A stretch of DNA of 64,000 bases from Prochlorococcus sp. scB243_495K23 (GTDB lineage: Bacteria; Cyanobacteriota; Cyanobacteriia; PCC-6307; Cyanobiaceae), in the NCBI GenBank assembly GCA_000635495.1, contig JFLW01000002.1, positions 50,721 through 114,720 on the forward strand. Direction: 5' to 3'. The notes under the pieces are model-generated. The model saw only the letters and a list, made by a program, of their open reading frames with translations. It was not told the origin of the DNA and made no database searches. Positions 18,185 through 27,961 of the stretch are shown here, in pieces (the stretch's first letter is position 1; every line of letters begins with the position of its first letter). The translations under genes and the position numbers were made by a program.

Positions 18185-19342
18185 ATGTATAGTACAGAAT
18201 TAGGTATAAATTTTTTTGGAGATGAATCCAACAAAAAAAGACAATTCAATAAGATAGAAATACTAAAAAAGAATATTAAAAATTTAAAAATATTTCTTGT
18301 AATTGCAGGCACTAATACTTCTCAAATTCCAGGTATTTCCGCTGCAGGTATTAGTGCAAAATCAAGGAGAACAACTGCGCTCGCAGATGCCGAATTTTTG
18401 CTTGAGGGTGCTGCAAAAGATCATAAATATAAATTGCCTCTTCTCAATGCAGGAGTAACTCCTGCTCTAATCAGTCATGTTTGTTCAAAGCTCATAAATA
18501 TTTATCCAGTTATTGTTCCTCTGGGAATAGGAGCAAAGCCTTATTTTAATCATTTGGTTGTAGAAGATAGAGATATGGGCCCATCAAATTGTCTTACTAC
18601 TGGTAAATCGATGACTAAAGAAAGAGTTTTAAATCTCTATGAAAAAGGTCTTGCGATTGGAAAATCCTTAAAACAATCAGTTTTAATTTCTGAATCTGTA
18701 CCAGGGGGCACCACAACTGCTCAGGCAGTAATGGAAGCTTTTGGGTTGCAGGTGTCTAATTTAGTTGGGAGCAGTTTATTTAAAGCTCCAAGAGAATTGA
18801 GAAGACAAGTAGTTAAAAGAGGACTTTTCAATGCAAATTTCAAGGCTGATTTCGACTCTTTTGATGTTGTCGCGGCGGTAGGTGATCCTTTCCAAGCTTT
18901 TTCAATGGGTCTATTAATTGGTGCAAGGTTAGCAAAACAACCTGTAATATTGTCTGGCGGAAGTCAGATGTTAGCAGTCATTTTGCTTGTATTAGAATTT
19001 TTAGATGAAAAAAATAAAGATGAATTTATTGATGATGTTTTTATTGCGACAACTGGGTGGCTTGTGAAAGATAATTCTTTAAATGATTTAGTAAATCTAA
19101 TTAATGAAAAATATGATGTCAAATTATTGGGTTTAGCAAGTCCTTTAAATTTCGAATCTTCAAAATACAAAGAATTGAGGGATTATGAATTAGGTCATGT
19201 AAAAGAGGGTGTAGGTGCTGGTGGGATATCATTGCTAGCTTTCTTAGATGGATTTAAAAATGAAGAAATAGTTTCATTGTGTCAACAAAATCTGGAATTG
19301 ATGAAGGGCCTAGGTCAAATTTCTTTAGAGAAGGATTGCTGA
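18185..19342 (+). CDS. UPF0284 CobT-like phosphoribosyltransferase family protein
   Basis: About 385 aa, related to nicotinate-nucleotide:dimethylbenzimidazole phosphoribosyltransferase (CobT), the enzyme activating the lower ligand of cobalamin. Seen: TNTSQIPGISAAGISAKSRR, LNAGVTPALISHV, ESVPGGTTTAQAVMEA, QPVILSGGSQMLAV and GVGAGGISLLAFL. I chose the ATG at 18185 (MYSTELGINFF); a TTG at 18170 that overlaps the upstream stop would add five residues. In picocyanobacteria, which make pseudocobalamin, this family is a candidate for the CobT role; that is inference from the family. Confidence 0.82.
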   Translation: MYSTELGINFFGDESNKKRQFNKIEILKKNIKNLKIFLVIAGTNTSQIPGISAAGISAKSRRTTALADAEFLLEGAAKDHKYKLPLLNAGVTPALISHVCSKLINIYPVIVPLGIGAKPYFNHLVVEDRDMGPSNCLTTGKSMTKERVLNLYEKGLAIGKSLKQSVLISESVPGGTTTAQAVMEAFGLQVSNLVGSSLFKAPRELRRQVVKRGLFNANFKADFDSFDVVAAVGDPFQAFSMGLLIGARLAKQPVILSGGSQMLAVILLVLEFLDEKNKDEFIDDVFIATTGWLVKDNSLNDLVNLINEKYDVKLLGLASPLNFESSKYKELRDYELGHVKEGVGAGGISLLAFLDGFKNEEIVSLCQQNLELMKGLGQISLEKDC

Positions 19343-20341
19343 ATGTTTTCAAAATTTGCAACCAGAAGAGAATTTTTAAATTGTGGTAAGCTTTCACTTT
19401 TATTCTTTTTAAACTCTTGCAGTAATTTACCTAATAAAGTAAAAATTGCATTACAAAATTCTTTTTATCCAGAATCTTTTAAAGATACGATTCCAAAAGA
19501 TTGGAAGCAGGAAAAAATTAATTTTGAAAATATTAGGCTACAAAAAAATAGAAACACAATTTTCAATTCTGACTTTACTTTAATAAATGATGGATGGATT
19601 TCTAGTATAGATTTTTCAGAATTTGAAAAAATAAATCAATATGCACTGTTCGAAAATTTGGATAGGAGATCGATGGATTTTTTGGGAAGTTTTAATCAAA
19701 ATCAAAGGAGTAAATTATTTCCTATTGGCGTAGTACCCTATACAATTATCATTAAAAATAATAAAGAATTAATAAATTCAGCCAGAACATCTTGGGATTT
19801 TCTTCTTTCTAAAAAATTAACTGGAAAAATTATTTTTCCACAAAGTCCCAGAATAATATTGTCAATTGCTCAAAAAATTAATTCATCTAATTCTTTCAAA
19901 AAACTCAAAAGCCAAGCAATGTTATTTGATGATAAAAATATGCTCAATTGGTTGATTAATTCTGATGCTTGTGTCGCAATAGTTCCTTATAGTCTTTGTT
20001 CAAAATATTTAAAAATAGATCCAAGGCTTTCTTTAGTTTTTCCAAGCCAAGGTGTACCTTTGATGTGGCATTTTTTACTTAGTCGATCAAATCTAAATAG
20101 TGCAATATTAATTCAATGGATTAAATCTTTAGAAAATAAATCAATAGTAGATAAATTAGTAAGCCAAGGTTGGTATCTTCCCTTCAATAGTGATTATTTG
20201 CAAAGTAAATATAAATCTGTAATGTTCCCCACCTCAGGACCTTCTGAGAAATGTTGGCAAAATAGTTGGTCTTTCCCTGTCTTAACAAATGAACAAAAAA
20301 TTAATCTTGAAAATATCTGGAATGAGTCCTTATCCCCATAA
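19343..20341 (+). CDS. Extracellular solute-binding-like lipoprotein
   Basis: 332-aa protein with an N-terminal RRE motif (ATRREFLNCGKLSLLFFLNSC) that combines a twin-arginine-like start with a possible lipobox, NSC. The body has periplasmic-binding-protein character, for example GVVPYTIIIKNNKEL, TSWDFLLSKKLTGKIIFP and FPSQGVPLMWHFLLSRS. This resembles PotD-type polyamine-binding proteins, but weakly. Its ATG follows the TGA of the CobT-like gene with no gap. No transporter gene is adjacent, so its role is open. Its 3' end overlaps the convergent aldo/keto reductase gene by 12 bp. Confidence 0.65.
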   Translation: MFSKFATRREFLNCGKLSLLFFLNSCSNLPNKVKIALQNSFYPESFKDTIPKDWKQEKINFENIRLQKNRNTIFNSDFTLINDGWISSIDFSEFEKINQYALFENLDRRSMDFLGSFNQNQRSKLFPIGVVPYTIIIKNNKELINSARTSWDFLLSKKLTGKIIFPQSPRIILSIAQKINSSNSFKKLKSQAMLFDDKNMLNWLINSDACVAIVPYSLCSKYLKIDPRLSLVFPSQGVPLMWHFLLSRSNLNSAILIQWIKSLENKSIVDKLVSQGWYLPFNSDYLQSKYKSVMFPTSGPSEKCWQNSWSFPVLTNEQKINLENIWNESLSP

Positions 20342-21472
20342 TCTTTTTGTAGGATTTTCAATTAATAAGTTATGAGTTTCTTTTAATAGATTTGGTATAT
20401 CTAATTTACTAGGACATCTAGGAACACATTCATTACATTCTTGACAAAATGAGGAATTTTTTTGTTCCCACCAGTGGCCAGCTTTTCCTATTAAATTGTA
20501 TCTTTCTTTTGAAAATTCTAATTGGCCATAACCAATAGATATATTTCTTAAACGAAGTATTTCTGGAATAGGCACTTCATTTGGACATGGAAGACAAGAT
20601 CTACATTGTTCACATTTGCTTGAGTTTAATCTTTCATTATAAACTTCCTCGATTTTATTAAGGGCGCTTTTTTCAATTTTTGTAAGCTTCTCGAATGAGT
20701 TTCTTAGTTTATGCGCAAATTCAAAATCTTTTTTGTTTTCCGCCCCCAATGATAAAGTTGTAATGCCCTTTGCCAGAAGAAATCGATAAGCTAACTCTAA
20801 TGGATGAAAAGGCTTAGAGGCCTCTATCAAAATATCACTTGGAGAATACAATCTACCGCCTTTATCTGCAGGTGATATTGCTAAAACTCCCATACCTTTT
20901 TTCATAGCTTCCTCTGCTAAAGCAATCTTAGATTGATCTAAATAATGTAAATGAAGACTACAAAAAGTAAAAATTTCACAGTTAATTGCATCTTTAATTA
21001 GTGAATAACTTCCGTGAGAACTAAAACCGACTTGATCAACTAGTTTCTTCTCAAGTATCCAAGATATGAATTTCTTACCCTCTCCAGCAAGAACCCAATC
21101 TAGATGTTTTTTTAAGTTGAGTCCGTGAATTGCAAGATTATTAATTTTCTCGCGATTTAAATTTTTAAGAGACTTTTTAAAATTATTTTTTAAAAAGTCA
21201 AAATCACCCTTTGGTAAAACTTTGGTAGTAATCACCCAATTTTTTTCTTTTATATTCTCTTCTATTGCTAATTTTTTTATTGAATTTCCAATAAGTGATT
21301 CAGCATCACCATAAGAGGGAGCTGTTTCTATATGGTTAATTCCTACATAATATGCATTTTTTATTATGCTATACATTTTTTCAAGACTTTCAGTTGCTCG
21401 CATTGTGCCTAAAGTGAATAAGCTCACTTTCGCCCCTCTACCAAATGATCTTTTTTGTGAATTAATAATCAT
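20330..21472 (-). CDS. Aldo/keto reductase with C-terminal 4Fe-4S domain
   Basis: 380-aa fusion. Residues 1-260 form an aldo/keto reductase barrel with the HIETAPSYGDAESLIG block holding the catalytic Tyr. The C-terminal 100 residues hold two Cys clusters, CEQCRSCLPCPNEVPIP and CQECNECVPRCPSK, which look like a ferredoxin-type iron-sulfur domain. This architecture (COG1453) is known; the substrate is not. The Fe-S part suggests electron exchange with ferredoxin. It is divergent from ribE. Confidence 0.87.
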   Translation of the reverse strand: MIINSQKRSFGRGAKVSLFTLGTMRATESLEKMYSIIKNAYYVGINHIETAPSYGDAESLIGNSIKKLAIEENIKEKNWVITTKVLPKGDFDFLKNNFKKSLKNLNREKINNLAIHGLNLKKHLDWVLAGEGKKFISWILEKKLVDQVGFSSHGSYSLIKDAINCEIFTFCSLHLHYLDQSKIALAEEAMKKGMGVLAISPADKGGRLYSPSDILIEASKPFHPLELAYRFLLAKGITTLSLGAENKKDFEFAHKLRNSFEKLTKIEKSALNKIEEVYNERLNSSKCEQCRSCLPCPNEVPIPEILRLRNISIGYGQLEFSKERYNLIGKAGHWWEQKNSSFCQECNECVPRCPSKLDIPNLLKETHNLLIENPTKRLWG

Positions 21473-21584
21473 CTAAATATGATCGATTTCTTTTTATTTA
21501 CTCTTTAATTTATTTATAGTTGAAAATCTTTTAAAGTAAATTAAAGTAAATACAAAATTTTGCAAAAATATTTTTCTTAAATCT

Positions 21585-22238
21585 ATGTTTACAGGAATAA
21601 TTCAATCAGTAGGAAAACTAAGACAAGAAAAAAATATTTTAGAAATTGAAATTCTAGATAATTTATTTGATATGGCAATCGGTGACAGCATAGCTGTTGA
21701 TGGAATTTGTTTGACAGTTAAAAAGATTTTTCAAAATAAATTTACTGTTGATGTAAGTGAGGAGACATTAAAAAAAACAACTTTAGGAGTAAAGTCGAAC
21801 CTTAATCAGATTGTTAATTTGGAGCCCGCTCTTAGGGTTTCTGACCGTCTAGGAGGTCATATAGTCAGCGGACATGTTGATGGCCTTGGAACAGTTGAGA
21901 ATATAGAAAAATTAGAGAAATCTTGGCTCTTATCAATAAAGTGGAAAAATAATAATTTTTCAAAATATGTAGTTAATAAAGGGAGTATTTGTGTAAATGG
22001 TATTAGTCTTACGATTGCAAAATATGAGCGGGAAGGAGAAATATTTACTATTGCGATAATTCCTCATACCTGGCATAACACAAATCTGAATAAATTAAAT
22101 ATCGGTGACAGCGTAAACCTTGAGGCAGATGCACTAATTAAATATGTAGAGAAATTACTTTTATTTAATAAAAATAGTAATCAAGATTTATCTTCTAATA
22201 ATATTTCTTCCGAGTGGCTTAAAGAAAACGGTTGGTAA
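21585..22238 (+). CDS. ribE: Riboflavin synthase alpha subunit
   Basis: Dismutates 6,7-dimethyl-8-ribityllumazine to riboflavin. The 217-aa protein has the diagnostic start MFTGIIQSVGKL and two lumazine-binding repeats: the first through IAVDGICLTV and LGGHIVSGHVDG, the second with GSICVNGISLTIA and IPHTWHNTNL. The length fits the family. It converges on cyAbrB, 10 bp apart. Confidence 0.95.
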   Translation: MFTGIIQSVGKLRQEKNILEIEILDNLFDMAIGDSIAVDGICLTVKKIFQNKFTVDVSEETLKKTTLGVKSNLNQIVNLEPALRVSDRLGGHIVSGHVDGLGTVENIEKLEKSWLLSIKWKNNNFSKYVVNKGSICVNGISLTIAKYEREGEIFTIAIIPHTWHNTNLNKLNIGDSVNLEADALIKYVEKLLLFNKNSNQDLSSNNISSEWLKENGW

Positions 22239-22248
22239 AATATATTTT

Positions 22249-22602
22249 TTAATTTAATGGAATCAGATAAATTATTTTTGATTCTTTTTTAAGATCGATT
22301 TTAAATTCCTGACCAGGTTCTAGACCTAATTTTTTTGTGTAGGCATGACCAATTAATAGGTTCCCATTGCCATGAACTTTAGTTTTGAATTCGGTCTGTC
22401 TGCCTCTTGAAGTTCTATTACCATTTTTCCCAAAACGACCCTTCCCTATTTTGTAACCCTTAGCTTCTATAAGCGCCCTATAAAAACTTTTTCTCAAGAT
22501 TCTTCCACTTGGACCTACGTACCCACAACCTTTTGCTATCTCATCTTCAGATTTTTTACTTAATAACTTTGCTTTTTCAAGAAGTTCTTTTCCTTCTAGC
22601 AT
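22249..22602 (-). CDS. cyAbrB transcriptional regulator
   Basis: 117-aa cyanobacterial AbrB-family DNA-binding protein. It has the N-terminal conserved stretch GCGYVGPSGRILRKSFYRAL and the C-terminal AbrB-like fold TKVHGNGNLLIGHAYTKKLG. In other cyanobacteria cyAbrB proteins tune carbon/nitrogen balance and stress genes; the targets here are unknown. It lies 98 bp downstream of ctaE on the same strand. Confidence 0.87.
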   Translation of the reverse strand: MLEGKELLEKAKLLSKKSEDEIAKGCGYVGPSGRILRKSFYRALIEAKGYKIGKGRFGKNGNRTSRGRQTEFKTKVHGNGNLLIGHAYTKKLGLEPGQEFKIDLKKESKIIYLIPLN

Positions 22603-22699
22603 TATCTGACAAATTCATAATTATATATTCTTACTAAAAAGGAGAACCGTGGCAATATAAATTAATAAAAAATATATTTAATTTTTGAAATTTAGTTTT

Positions 22700-23302
22700 T
22701 TATAAAAGATACAAAATAATAAATAAAACAACCCATATTCCATCTACAAAATGCCAGTACAATTCAACAGCTTCCAATGGAAACATATTTTGACTGGTTA
22801 ATCTTCCGCCATTGATTCTCGATTGCCAAGCAATAATTAAAATCATTAAAGTGCCTAAAGTGACATGTAATCCATGAAACCCAGTAAGAGCATAAAAAGT
22901 GCTTGCAAATAAATTATCGGTCAATCCAAAAGGTAAATGAAAATATTCAAATAATTGACATATTAAAAATATAATTCCAAGAAAAGCAGTAAAAAATAAC
23001 CATTTTTGGGAATCTGAGTTTTTATCTTTTAAAAGTGCTTTGCCTGCTTTATGGAAAGTTGCACTACTAACAAGTAACAAAATTGTATTGAGAGTAGGTA
23101 TTGGTAGTTCTAATTCATAAATAGCACCATCTGGTAATGGATTTACCGCTTTATAAGTTAAATAAGCAGCAAAGAATCCAGCAAAAGTCATTCCGTCCGC
23201 AATTAGGAAAGTTATAAGACCAAACATTCTGAAGTCTTCATGAGTTTCATTAACTTCAGAATTATTTTTTTGAATTTCTTTAGAGCTATCTAGTGTTGTC
23301 AT
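22700..23302 (-). CDS. ctaE: Cytochrome c oxidase subunit III
   Basis: 200-aa membrane subunit of the terminal oxidase, with about five helices (the short form without the first two helices of mitochondrial COX3). Seen: MFGLITFLIADGMTFAGFFAAY, TGFHGLHVTLGTLMI, and VELYWHFVDGIWVVLF. It is 6 bp downstream of ctaD and is the last oxidase subunit of the ctaC-ctaD-ctaE operon. Confidence 0.94.
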   Translation of the reverse strand: MTTLDSSKEIQKNNSEVNETHEDFRMFGLITFLIADGMTFAGFFAAYLTYKAVNPLPDGAIYELELPIPTLNTILLLVSSATFHKAGKALLKDKNSDSQKWLFFTAFLGIIFLICQLFEYFHLPFGLTDNLFASTFYALTGFHGLHVTLGTLMILIIAWQSRINGGRLTSQNMFPLEAVELYWHFVDGIWVVLFIILYLL

Positions 23303-23308
23303 ATGTTT

Positions 23309-24934
23309 TTATTTCTGCTCAGAAATTTCTTTACCATAACCATATGGTTCTTCAACTAATGGAGCTTCTCCTTCCCAATTTTCAACTGGAGGTGGAGAAG
23401 ATGTTAACCATTCAGGTGTAAGGGCATTCCAAGGGTTATCTCCAGCATTTTTTCCATTTCTCACACTAAGGAATACGTTAATTAAAAAAGGAATTGTACT
23501 TATAGCCATCAAAAGAGCCCCAAGGCTACTAATTTGATTAACTAACTGGAATTGAGGATCATATTCTGCAACTCTTCTTGGCATTCCATTTAAACCAAGC
23601 CAATGTTGAGGAGCAAAGCACAAGTTAAATCCAATAAAAGTAATAACAAAGTGTAAAATTCCTAATTTTTCATTGAGCATCTTCCCAGTTACTTTAGGGA
23701 ACCAATGATAAATGGAAGAGAAAATAATAAAAACAGTCCCTCCATAAACTATGTAATGAAAATGGGCTACAACGAAATAGGTATCATGTACGTGAATATC
23801 AAAAGGGACCTGTGCCAAAGCAACTCCTGTAATACCTCCAAAAACAAAATTTATAATAAATCCGCAAGAGAATAACATTGCACTATTAATGGAAATTTTA
23901 CCTCCCCATAATGTTGCAACCCAATTGAAAAATTTTATACCTGTCGGAACAGCAATAAATGCTGTGGCGATAGTAAAGAATAATCTCATCCAAGGGGGCG
24001 TTCCACTCGTAAACATGTGATGCGCCCAAACAACTAAACCTAAAACTACTATCCCCATTATTGAAAAAACCATTGTTGTATATCCAAAAAGTGGTTTTCT
24101 AGCATGTACAGGAAGAATTTCACTAACTAAACCAAAGGCAGGAAGGACCATAATGTATACAGCTGGGTGAGAATAAAACCAAAATAAATGCTGATAAACT
24201 ACGACATTGCCACCTAAAACAGGATTGAAAAAACCTGTATTAGCGATGATATCGAAGCTAAGTAGAATTAAAGTGCCTGCTAAAACAGGCGTTGACAAAA
24301 CAACTAATAGACTTGTTCCAAGCATTGCCCAACAATACATTGGCAATTGCATAAGTTTTAATCCTGGCCTTCTTAGTTTGATAATGGTCGCGATAAAGTT
24401 TATTCCACCAAATATAGAACTGCCTCCAAGTAATAGAACGCTAAGAATCCAAATAATTTGTCCTGATTGAGGAGTAGTTATGCTCAAAGGAGGATAAGCC
24501 GTCCATCCAGCTTGAGCAGCACCCTCAACAAAATAGCTTGCTACCAGCATCAATCCTGAAGGAGGAATTAACCAAAAAGCAACTGCATTTAATCTTGGGA
24601 ATGCCATATCTCTTGCACCTACATAAAATGGAATTAAATAATTTCCAAAAGCACCATTAACTACAGGCACTATCCAAAGGAATATCATTATTGTTCCGTG
24701 TAGAGTTAAAACTTGGTTATAAACATCTCTGGGCATAAAGTCAGACATTGGACTAGCTAGTTCAATTCTTATAGCGCTCGCTAAGGTTCCCCCTATTAAA
24801 TAGAAAAGAAAACCGCAGACTAAATATTGTATCCCAATTACTTTATGATCAAGGCTAAAACTAAAGTATCTAAGCCAGCCTTTAGGTTGAAGGCTTTCAT
24901 TATTAGTTTTTTGTGGATCAATTGATATTGTCAT
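23309..24934 (-). CDS. ctaD: Cytochrome c oxidase subunit I
   Basis: 541-aa catalytic subunit with 12 helices binding heme a, heme a3 and CuB. Seen: the heme-ligand region TLHGTIMIFLWIVP, the CuB His-Tyr block FWFYSHPAVYIMVLPAFG, the adjacent WAHHMFTSG His pair, and VHDTYFVVAHFHYIVYGG with the heme a/a3 histidines. It overlaps ctaC by 4 bp (ATGA), implying coupled translation. It reduces O2 to water in thylakoid or cytoplasmic-membrane respiration. Confidence 0.96.
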   Translation of the reverse strand: MTISIDPQKTNNESLQPKGWLRYFSFSLDHKVIGIQYLVCGFLFYLIGGTLASAIRIELASPMSDFMPRDVYNQVLTLHGTIMIFLWIVPVVNGAFGNYLIPFYVGARDMAFPRLNAVAFWLIPPSGLMLVASYFVEGAAQAGWTAYPPLSITTPQSGQIIWILSVLLLGGSSIFGGINFIATIIKLRRPGLKLMQLPMYCWAMLGTSLLVVLSTPVLAGTLILLSFDIIANTGFFNPVLGGNVVVYQHLFWFYSHPAVYIMVLPAFGLVSEILPVHARKPLFGYTTMVFSIMGIVVLGLVVWAHHMFTSGTPPWMRLFFTIATAFIAVPTGIKFFNWVATLWGGKISINSAMLFSCGFIINFVFGGITGVALAQVPFDIHVHDTYFVVAHFHYIVYGGTVFIIFSSIYHWFPKVTGKMLNEKLGILHFVITFIGFNLCFAPQHWLGLNGMPRRVAEYDPQFQLVNQISSLGALLMAISTIPFLINVFLSVRNGKNAGDNPWNALTPEWLTSSPPPVENWEGEAPLVEEPYGYGKEISEQK

Positions 24935-25734
24935 AACTTTACCTCTGGTTTTGTATTTTTGTTAAACCATTCGTTGTAATCAGATTCTTCTTCAACAATT
25001 ATGGAGGCTCTCATCCCTCCATGATATGGGCCACATAATTCTGCGCAAATTATCGGATATTTTCCTACTTTTGTGGGAGTGAAATTTAGAATAGTAGGTT
25101 GCCCCGGAATAATATCCTGTTTAATTCTGAACTCTGGCACCCAAAAAGCATGAATAACGTCTTTGGATTCCATTTTCATTGTTACTTTTTGATCTACAGG
25201 AACGTGTAGTTCTCCTGATATGAAATTGCCCTTGGGATAATTGAATAGAAATGCAAATTGCATAGCTGAAACTTCAATTGATAAATTATTTATTGCTATT
25301 TCATTATCAGAAGTTTGACTTATTCCAGCCCATATTTTTTCAGAATTAGAACTCATCATTTCGTGGTTATGATTTAGTTCTTTCATCCCTCCCATTCGAT
25401 CGTAGATGTTGTAGCTATATAAACCTATTAATAAAACAATTATTGAAGGAATAATTGTCCATACAATTTCTAAGCTTAAATTTCCCTCTAAAGCTATGCC
25501 ATCTCCTATCTGATCATTTCTTTTCCTGAATTTAAATAAGCTATAAATAACAGCTATTGTCATTCCTATAAAAATAATTAATCCAGTTATGAAAAGAATT
25601 TTAAAAAGTTCATCGTAAATTGGTGCATTGATACTTGCTTCAGCTGGAAGCAAATTTACATTAAAACCAATCCAAAAAGATATAGCAAAAACGAGTGAAA
25701 TAATTAATATTAAATAAATGTTTTTATTTAACAA
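24931..25734 (-). CDS. ctaC: Cytochrome c oxidase subunit II
   Basis: 267 aa with two N-terminal helices and a periplasmic/lumenal cupredoxin domain. The CuA site is clear: the His in DVIHAFWVPEF, then CAELCGPYHGGM with two Cys, His and Met. LEIVWTIIPSIIVLLIG marks the second helix. It accepts electrons from cytochrome c or plastocyanin. It is the first gene of the oxidase operon; the 215 bp before it separate it from the divergent ctaA and must carry the promoters. Confidence 0.95.
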   Translation of the reverse strand: MLNKNIYLILIISLVFAISFWIGFNVNLLPAEASINAPIYDELFKILFITGLIIFIGMTIAVIYSLFKFRKRNDQIGDGIALEGNLSLEIVWTIIPSIIVLLIGLYSYNIYDRMGGMKELNHNHEMMSSNSEKIWAGISQTSDNEIAINNLSIEVSAMQFAFLFNYPKGNFISGELHVPVDQKVTMKMESKDVIHAFWVPEFRIKQDIIPGQPTILNFTPTKVGKYPIICAELCGPYHGGMRASIIVEEESDYNEWFNKNTKPEVKL

Positions 25735-25949
25735 TTGATCTCTAAAAAATTGTATTTATATTTTCAAGATATTCAATTTTTTTAATCCTGCATCCTTTGT
25801 TAAAAGAAAAACATTTAAATTCACAACTTCTTAAGATTTATGAAATAAAAGGCGTATTATTAATAACTTTTTAGAGTTAATTGTCAGGGAAAAAAGATTA
25901 AATTAGTAAATTATTTTTTAAATTAAACATATTAATTTTTAATTAATGT
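25735..25949. promoter_or_regulatory. Divergent promoter region between ctaC and ctaA
   Basis: 215 bp with no gene. It is AT-rich, separates the oxidase operon (minus) from the heme A operon (plus), and must contain both promoters. No operator palindrome stood out by eye, so any shared regulation is inference from the gene order. Confidence 0.5.
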
Positions 25950-26924
25950 TTGGTTTTTGAATCTAATTTATTATGCAAAATAATAGGTTTTAACCATTTG
26001 ATTAATAACCAATTATATAAATCAAAATATCTGCCAATTTTTAAAAGGTTGGGAAGTCATTGTGTATTTGCACTTATTGCACTTATCGTAATTGGAGGTG
26101 CTACGAGAGTCATGGAGGCGGGACTTGCCTGTCCAGATTGGCCATTATGTTATGGATCTTTTTTGCCTTTTAAACATATGAACCTAAGAGTATTTCTAGA
26201 GTGGTTTCATCGTCTAGATGCTTTTCTGGTTGGAATATTAATTCTTTTTAAATTTGCGCTTTCAATTATTTGGAAAAATGAAATTCCAAATTGGTTACCT
26301 AAAGCTTATTCATTATTACTTTTTCTCGTTATTGTCCAAGGATCCTTTGGAGCTTTAACAGTAATAAACCTGCTTGATTCATATACTGTTACTGGCCATC
26401 TTTTAATAGCTTTTCTACTTCTCATTACAACAATTTCAATAAATATAAATTTAGAAAATGACGAGACTGAAGAGCCATTAATTTGGTTGAGATTATTATT
26501 TTTTGTTCCTCTTTTACTTACTCTGATTCAATCTTTTATTGGCGTAAGGCTTTCATCAACCTGGTCAGCACATATTTGCTTATCTTTTAATAAACAATGT
26601 CTAATTCTAGATACTCATAAATTATTTGCTTTTCCAATTGCCTTCTCAATTTTATTGATTATTGCTACTGCAATTTATAAGAGAAGTTTGCTTAATGAAA
26701 ATTGGAAATATCTCACAACACTTATTTTTCTCTTGTTTTCCCAAATTACTTTGGGTGTTTTGAGTCTTAAAACAAATTTGAATGAACCTATTTTTATTAT
26801 CGGTCATCAACTTAACGCCTCCTTATTTATTGCGATATTAACAACATTAATTTTTAGAAATCCTTTTACCAAAAAAGGTCTAGACCACACCCTTAATCCC
26901 CAAACGGTCGGTATCAACTCATGA
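25950..26924 (+). CDS. ctaA: Heme A synthase (CtaA/COX15)
   Basis: Oxidises heme O to heme A for the cytochrome oxidase. 324 aa, TTG start, about eight helices. Seen: [34 protein letters not shown] with a heme-ligand His, [22 protein letters not shown] with a likely disulfide pair, DTHKLFAF and [11 protein letters not shown]. It overlaps ctaB by 4 bp (ATGA). There is no in-frame ATG near the start, so the exact N-terminus is uncertain. Confidence 0.93.
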   Translation: MVFESNLLCKIIGFNHLINNQLYKSKYLPIFKRLGSHCVFALIALIVIGGATRVMEAGLACPDWPLCYGSFLPFKHMNLRVFLEWFHRLDAFLVGILILFKFALSIIWKNEIPNWLPKAYSLLLFLVIVQGSFGALTVINLLDSYTVTGHLLIAFLLLITTISININLENDETEEPLIWLRLLFFVPLLLTLIQSFIGVRLSSTWSAHICLSFNKQCLILDTHKLFAFPIAFSILLIIATAIYKRSLLNENWKYLTTLIFLLFSQITLGVLSLKTNLNEPIFIIGHQLNASLFIAILTTLIFRNPFTKKGLDHTLNPQTVGINS

Positions 26925-27922
26925 ACAGTAGTAACTTAGAAAACTTGAACTATAAATCTTCAATTAGGGATGAAGTTGTACCTTCAAGAAAAAGATTAAC
27001 TTTGCCGCCCTGGCTTGAGGTGGCAAAACCTAGATTAATCCCACTTTTACTGGCCACAACTTTGGGAGGAATGGCTTTAACAGAAGAATGGCCTTTGTCT
27101 TCCCCGAAACTTATTTGCACTCTAGGAGGAGGCGCTTTGGCAGCGGCAGCAGCAGGAGCTCTTAATTGCTTGTGGGAAATGGAATTAGATAAGAGGATGA
27201 TAAGAACTAGCAAAAGAGCCTTGCCAGCAGGAAAGTTGTCATCTGAGACTGTATTTTTAGCAGCCGTATCATGTACTTTGGCAGCTTCGATGCTTTTAGT
27301 AAGTGGTGTAAATTATTTAGCTGCAGGTTTAACTCTTCTTGGTTTATTCAGCTACGTAATTTTATATACAGTTATATTGAAACCTCGTACAACAAAAAAC
27401 ATTGTTTTCGGAGGAGTTGCTGGTGCGATACCACCCTTAGTTGGAGCTTCTGCTGCCACAGGGCATGTAGGTCTTAGTGGTTGGTGGTTGTTTGGTTTAG
27501 TAATGTTATGGACCCCAGCTCATTTTTGGGCACTTGCAATTTTGTTGAAGGATGATTACGCATCTGTTGGTATTCCTATGCTCCCTTCTGTTAAAGGATC
27601 TGTTTTTACTGCTAAAGCGATTTCCCGTTACGGATGGGCAACAGTTTTAATGAGTATTATGGGAGTTTTTGCTCTACCTGAAGGGGGTCTCTTATACGGA
27701 ATTATGCTATTGCCATTTAATGGAAGACTTTTGCAATTAATAAATGAATTAAAGAAATCTCCTGATGATCTTTCTAGAGCAAAGTCTCTTTTTAGGTGGT
27801 CGATTCTCTACATGTTTGGCATTTGTCTTTTGTTATTAATTTCCAGAACCCAACTATCCGTAGAATTTGAGCAGCAATCTATGCAAATATTTTTATCTAT
27901 TGTATCCCTGCTTAGTAATTAA
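26921..27922 (+). CDS. ctaB: Protoheme IX farnesyltransferase (heme O synthase)
   Basis: UbiA-superfamily enzyme adding farnesyl to heme B to give heme O, the substrate of CtaA. 333 aa, about nine helices. The first Asp-rich motif is [20 protein letters not shown], followed by [20 protein letters not shown] and [14 protein letters not shown]. Length and motifs are typical of CtaB. It is translationally coupled to ctaA. Confidence 0.95.
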   Translation: MNSSNLENLNYKSSIRDEVVPSRKRLTLPPWLEVAKPRLIPLLLATTLGGMALTEEWPLSSPKLICTLGGGALAAAAAGALNCLWEMELDKRMIRTSKRALPAGKLSSETVFLAAVSCTLAASMLLVSGVNYLAAGLTLLGLFSYVILYTVILKPRTTKNIVFGGVAGAIPPLVGASAATGHVGLSGWWLFGLVMLWTPAHFWALAILLKDDYASVGIPMLPSVKGSVFTAKAISRYGWATVLMSIMGVFALPEGGLLYGIMLLPFNGRLLQLINELKKSPDDLSRAKSLFRWSILYMFGICLLLLISRTQLSVEFEQQSMQIFLSIVSLLSN

Positions 27923-27961
27923 ATTAGATGTAAAATGTTTTTTAAGTAAATAGTAAGTTTG

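Noticed and set aside
21520..21560. Short direct repeat TTAAAGTAAA before ribE as a regulatory element
   Set aside because: Two near-copies in very AT-rich DNA are expected by chance; no riboswitch-like (RFN) structure was visible.
26950..27213. Minus-strand 87-aa ORF in ctaB
   Set aside because: Antisense shadow of the conserved CtaB N-terminus.
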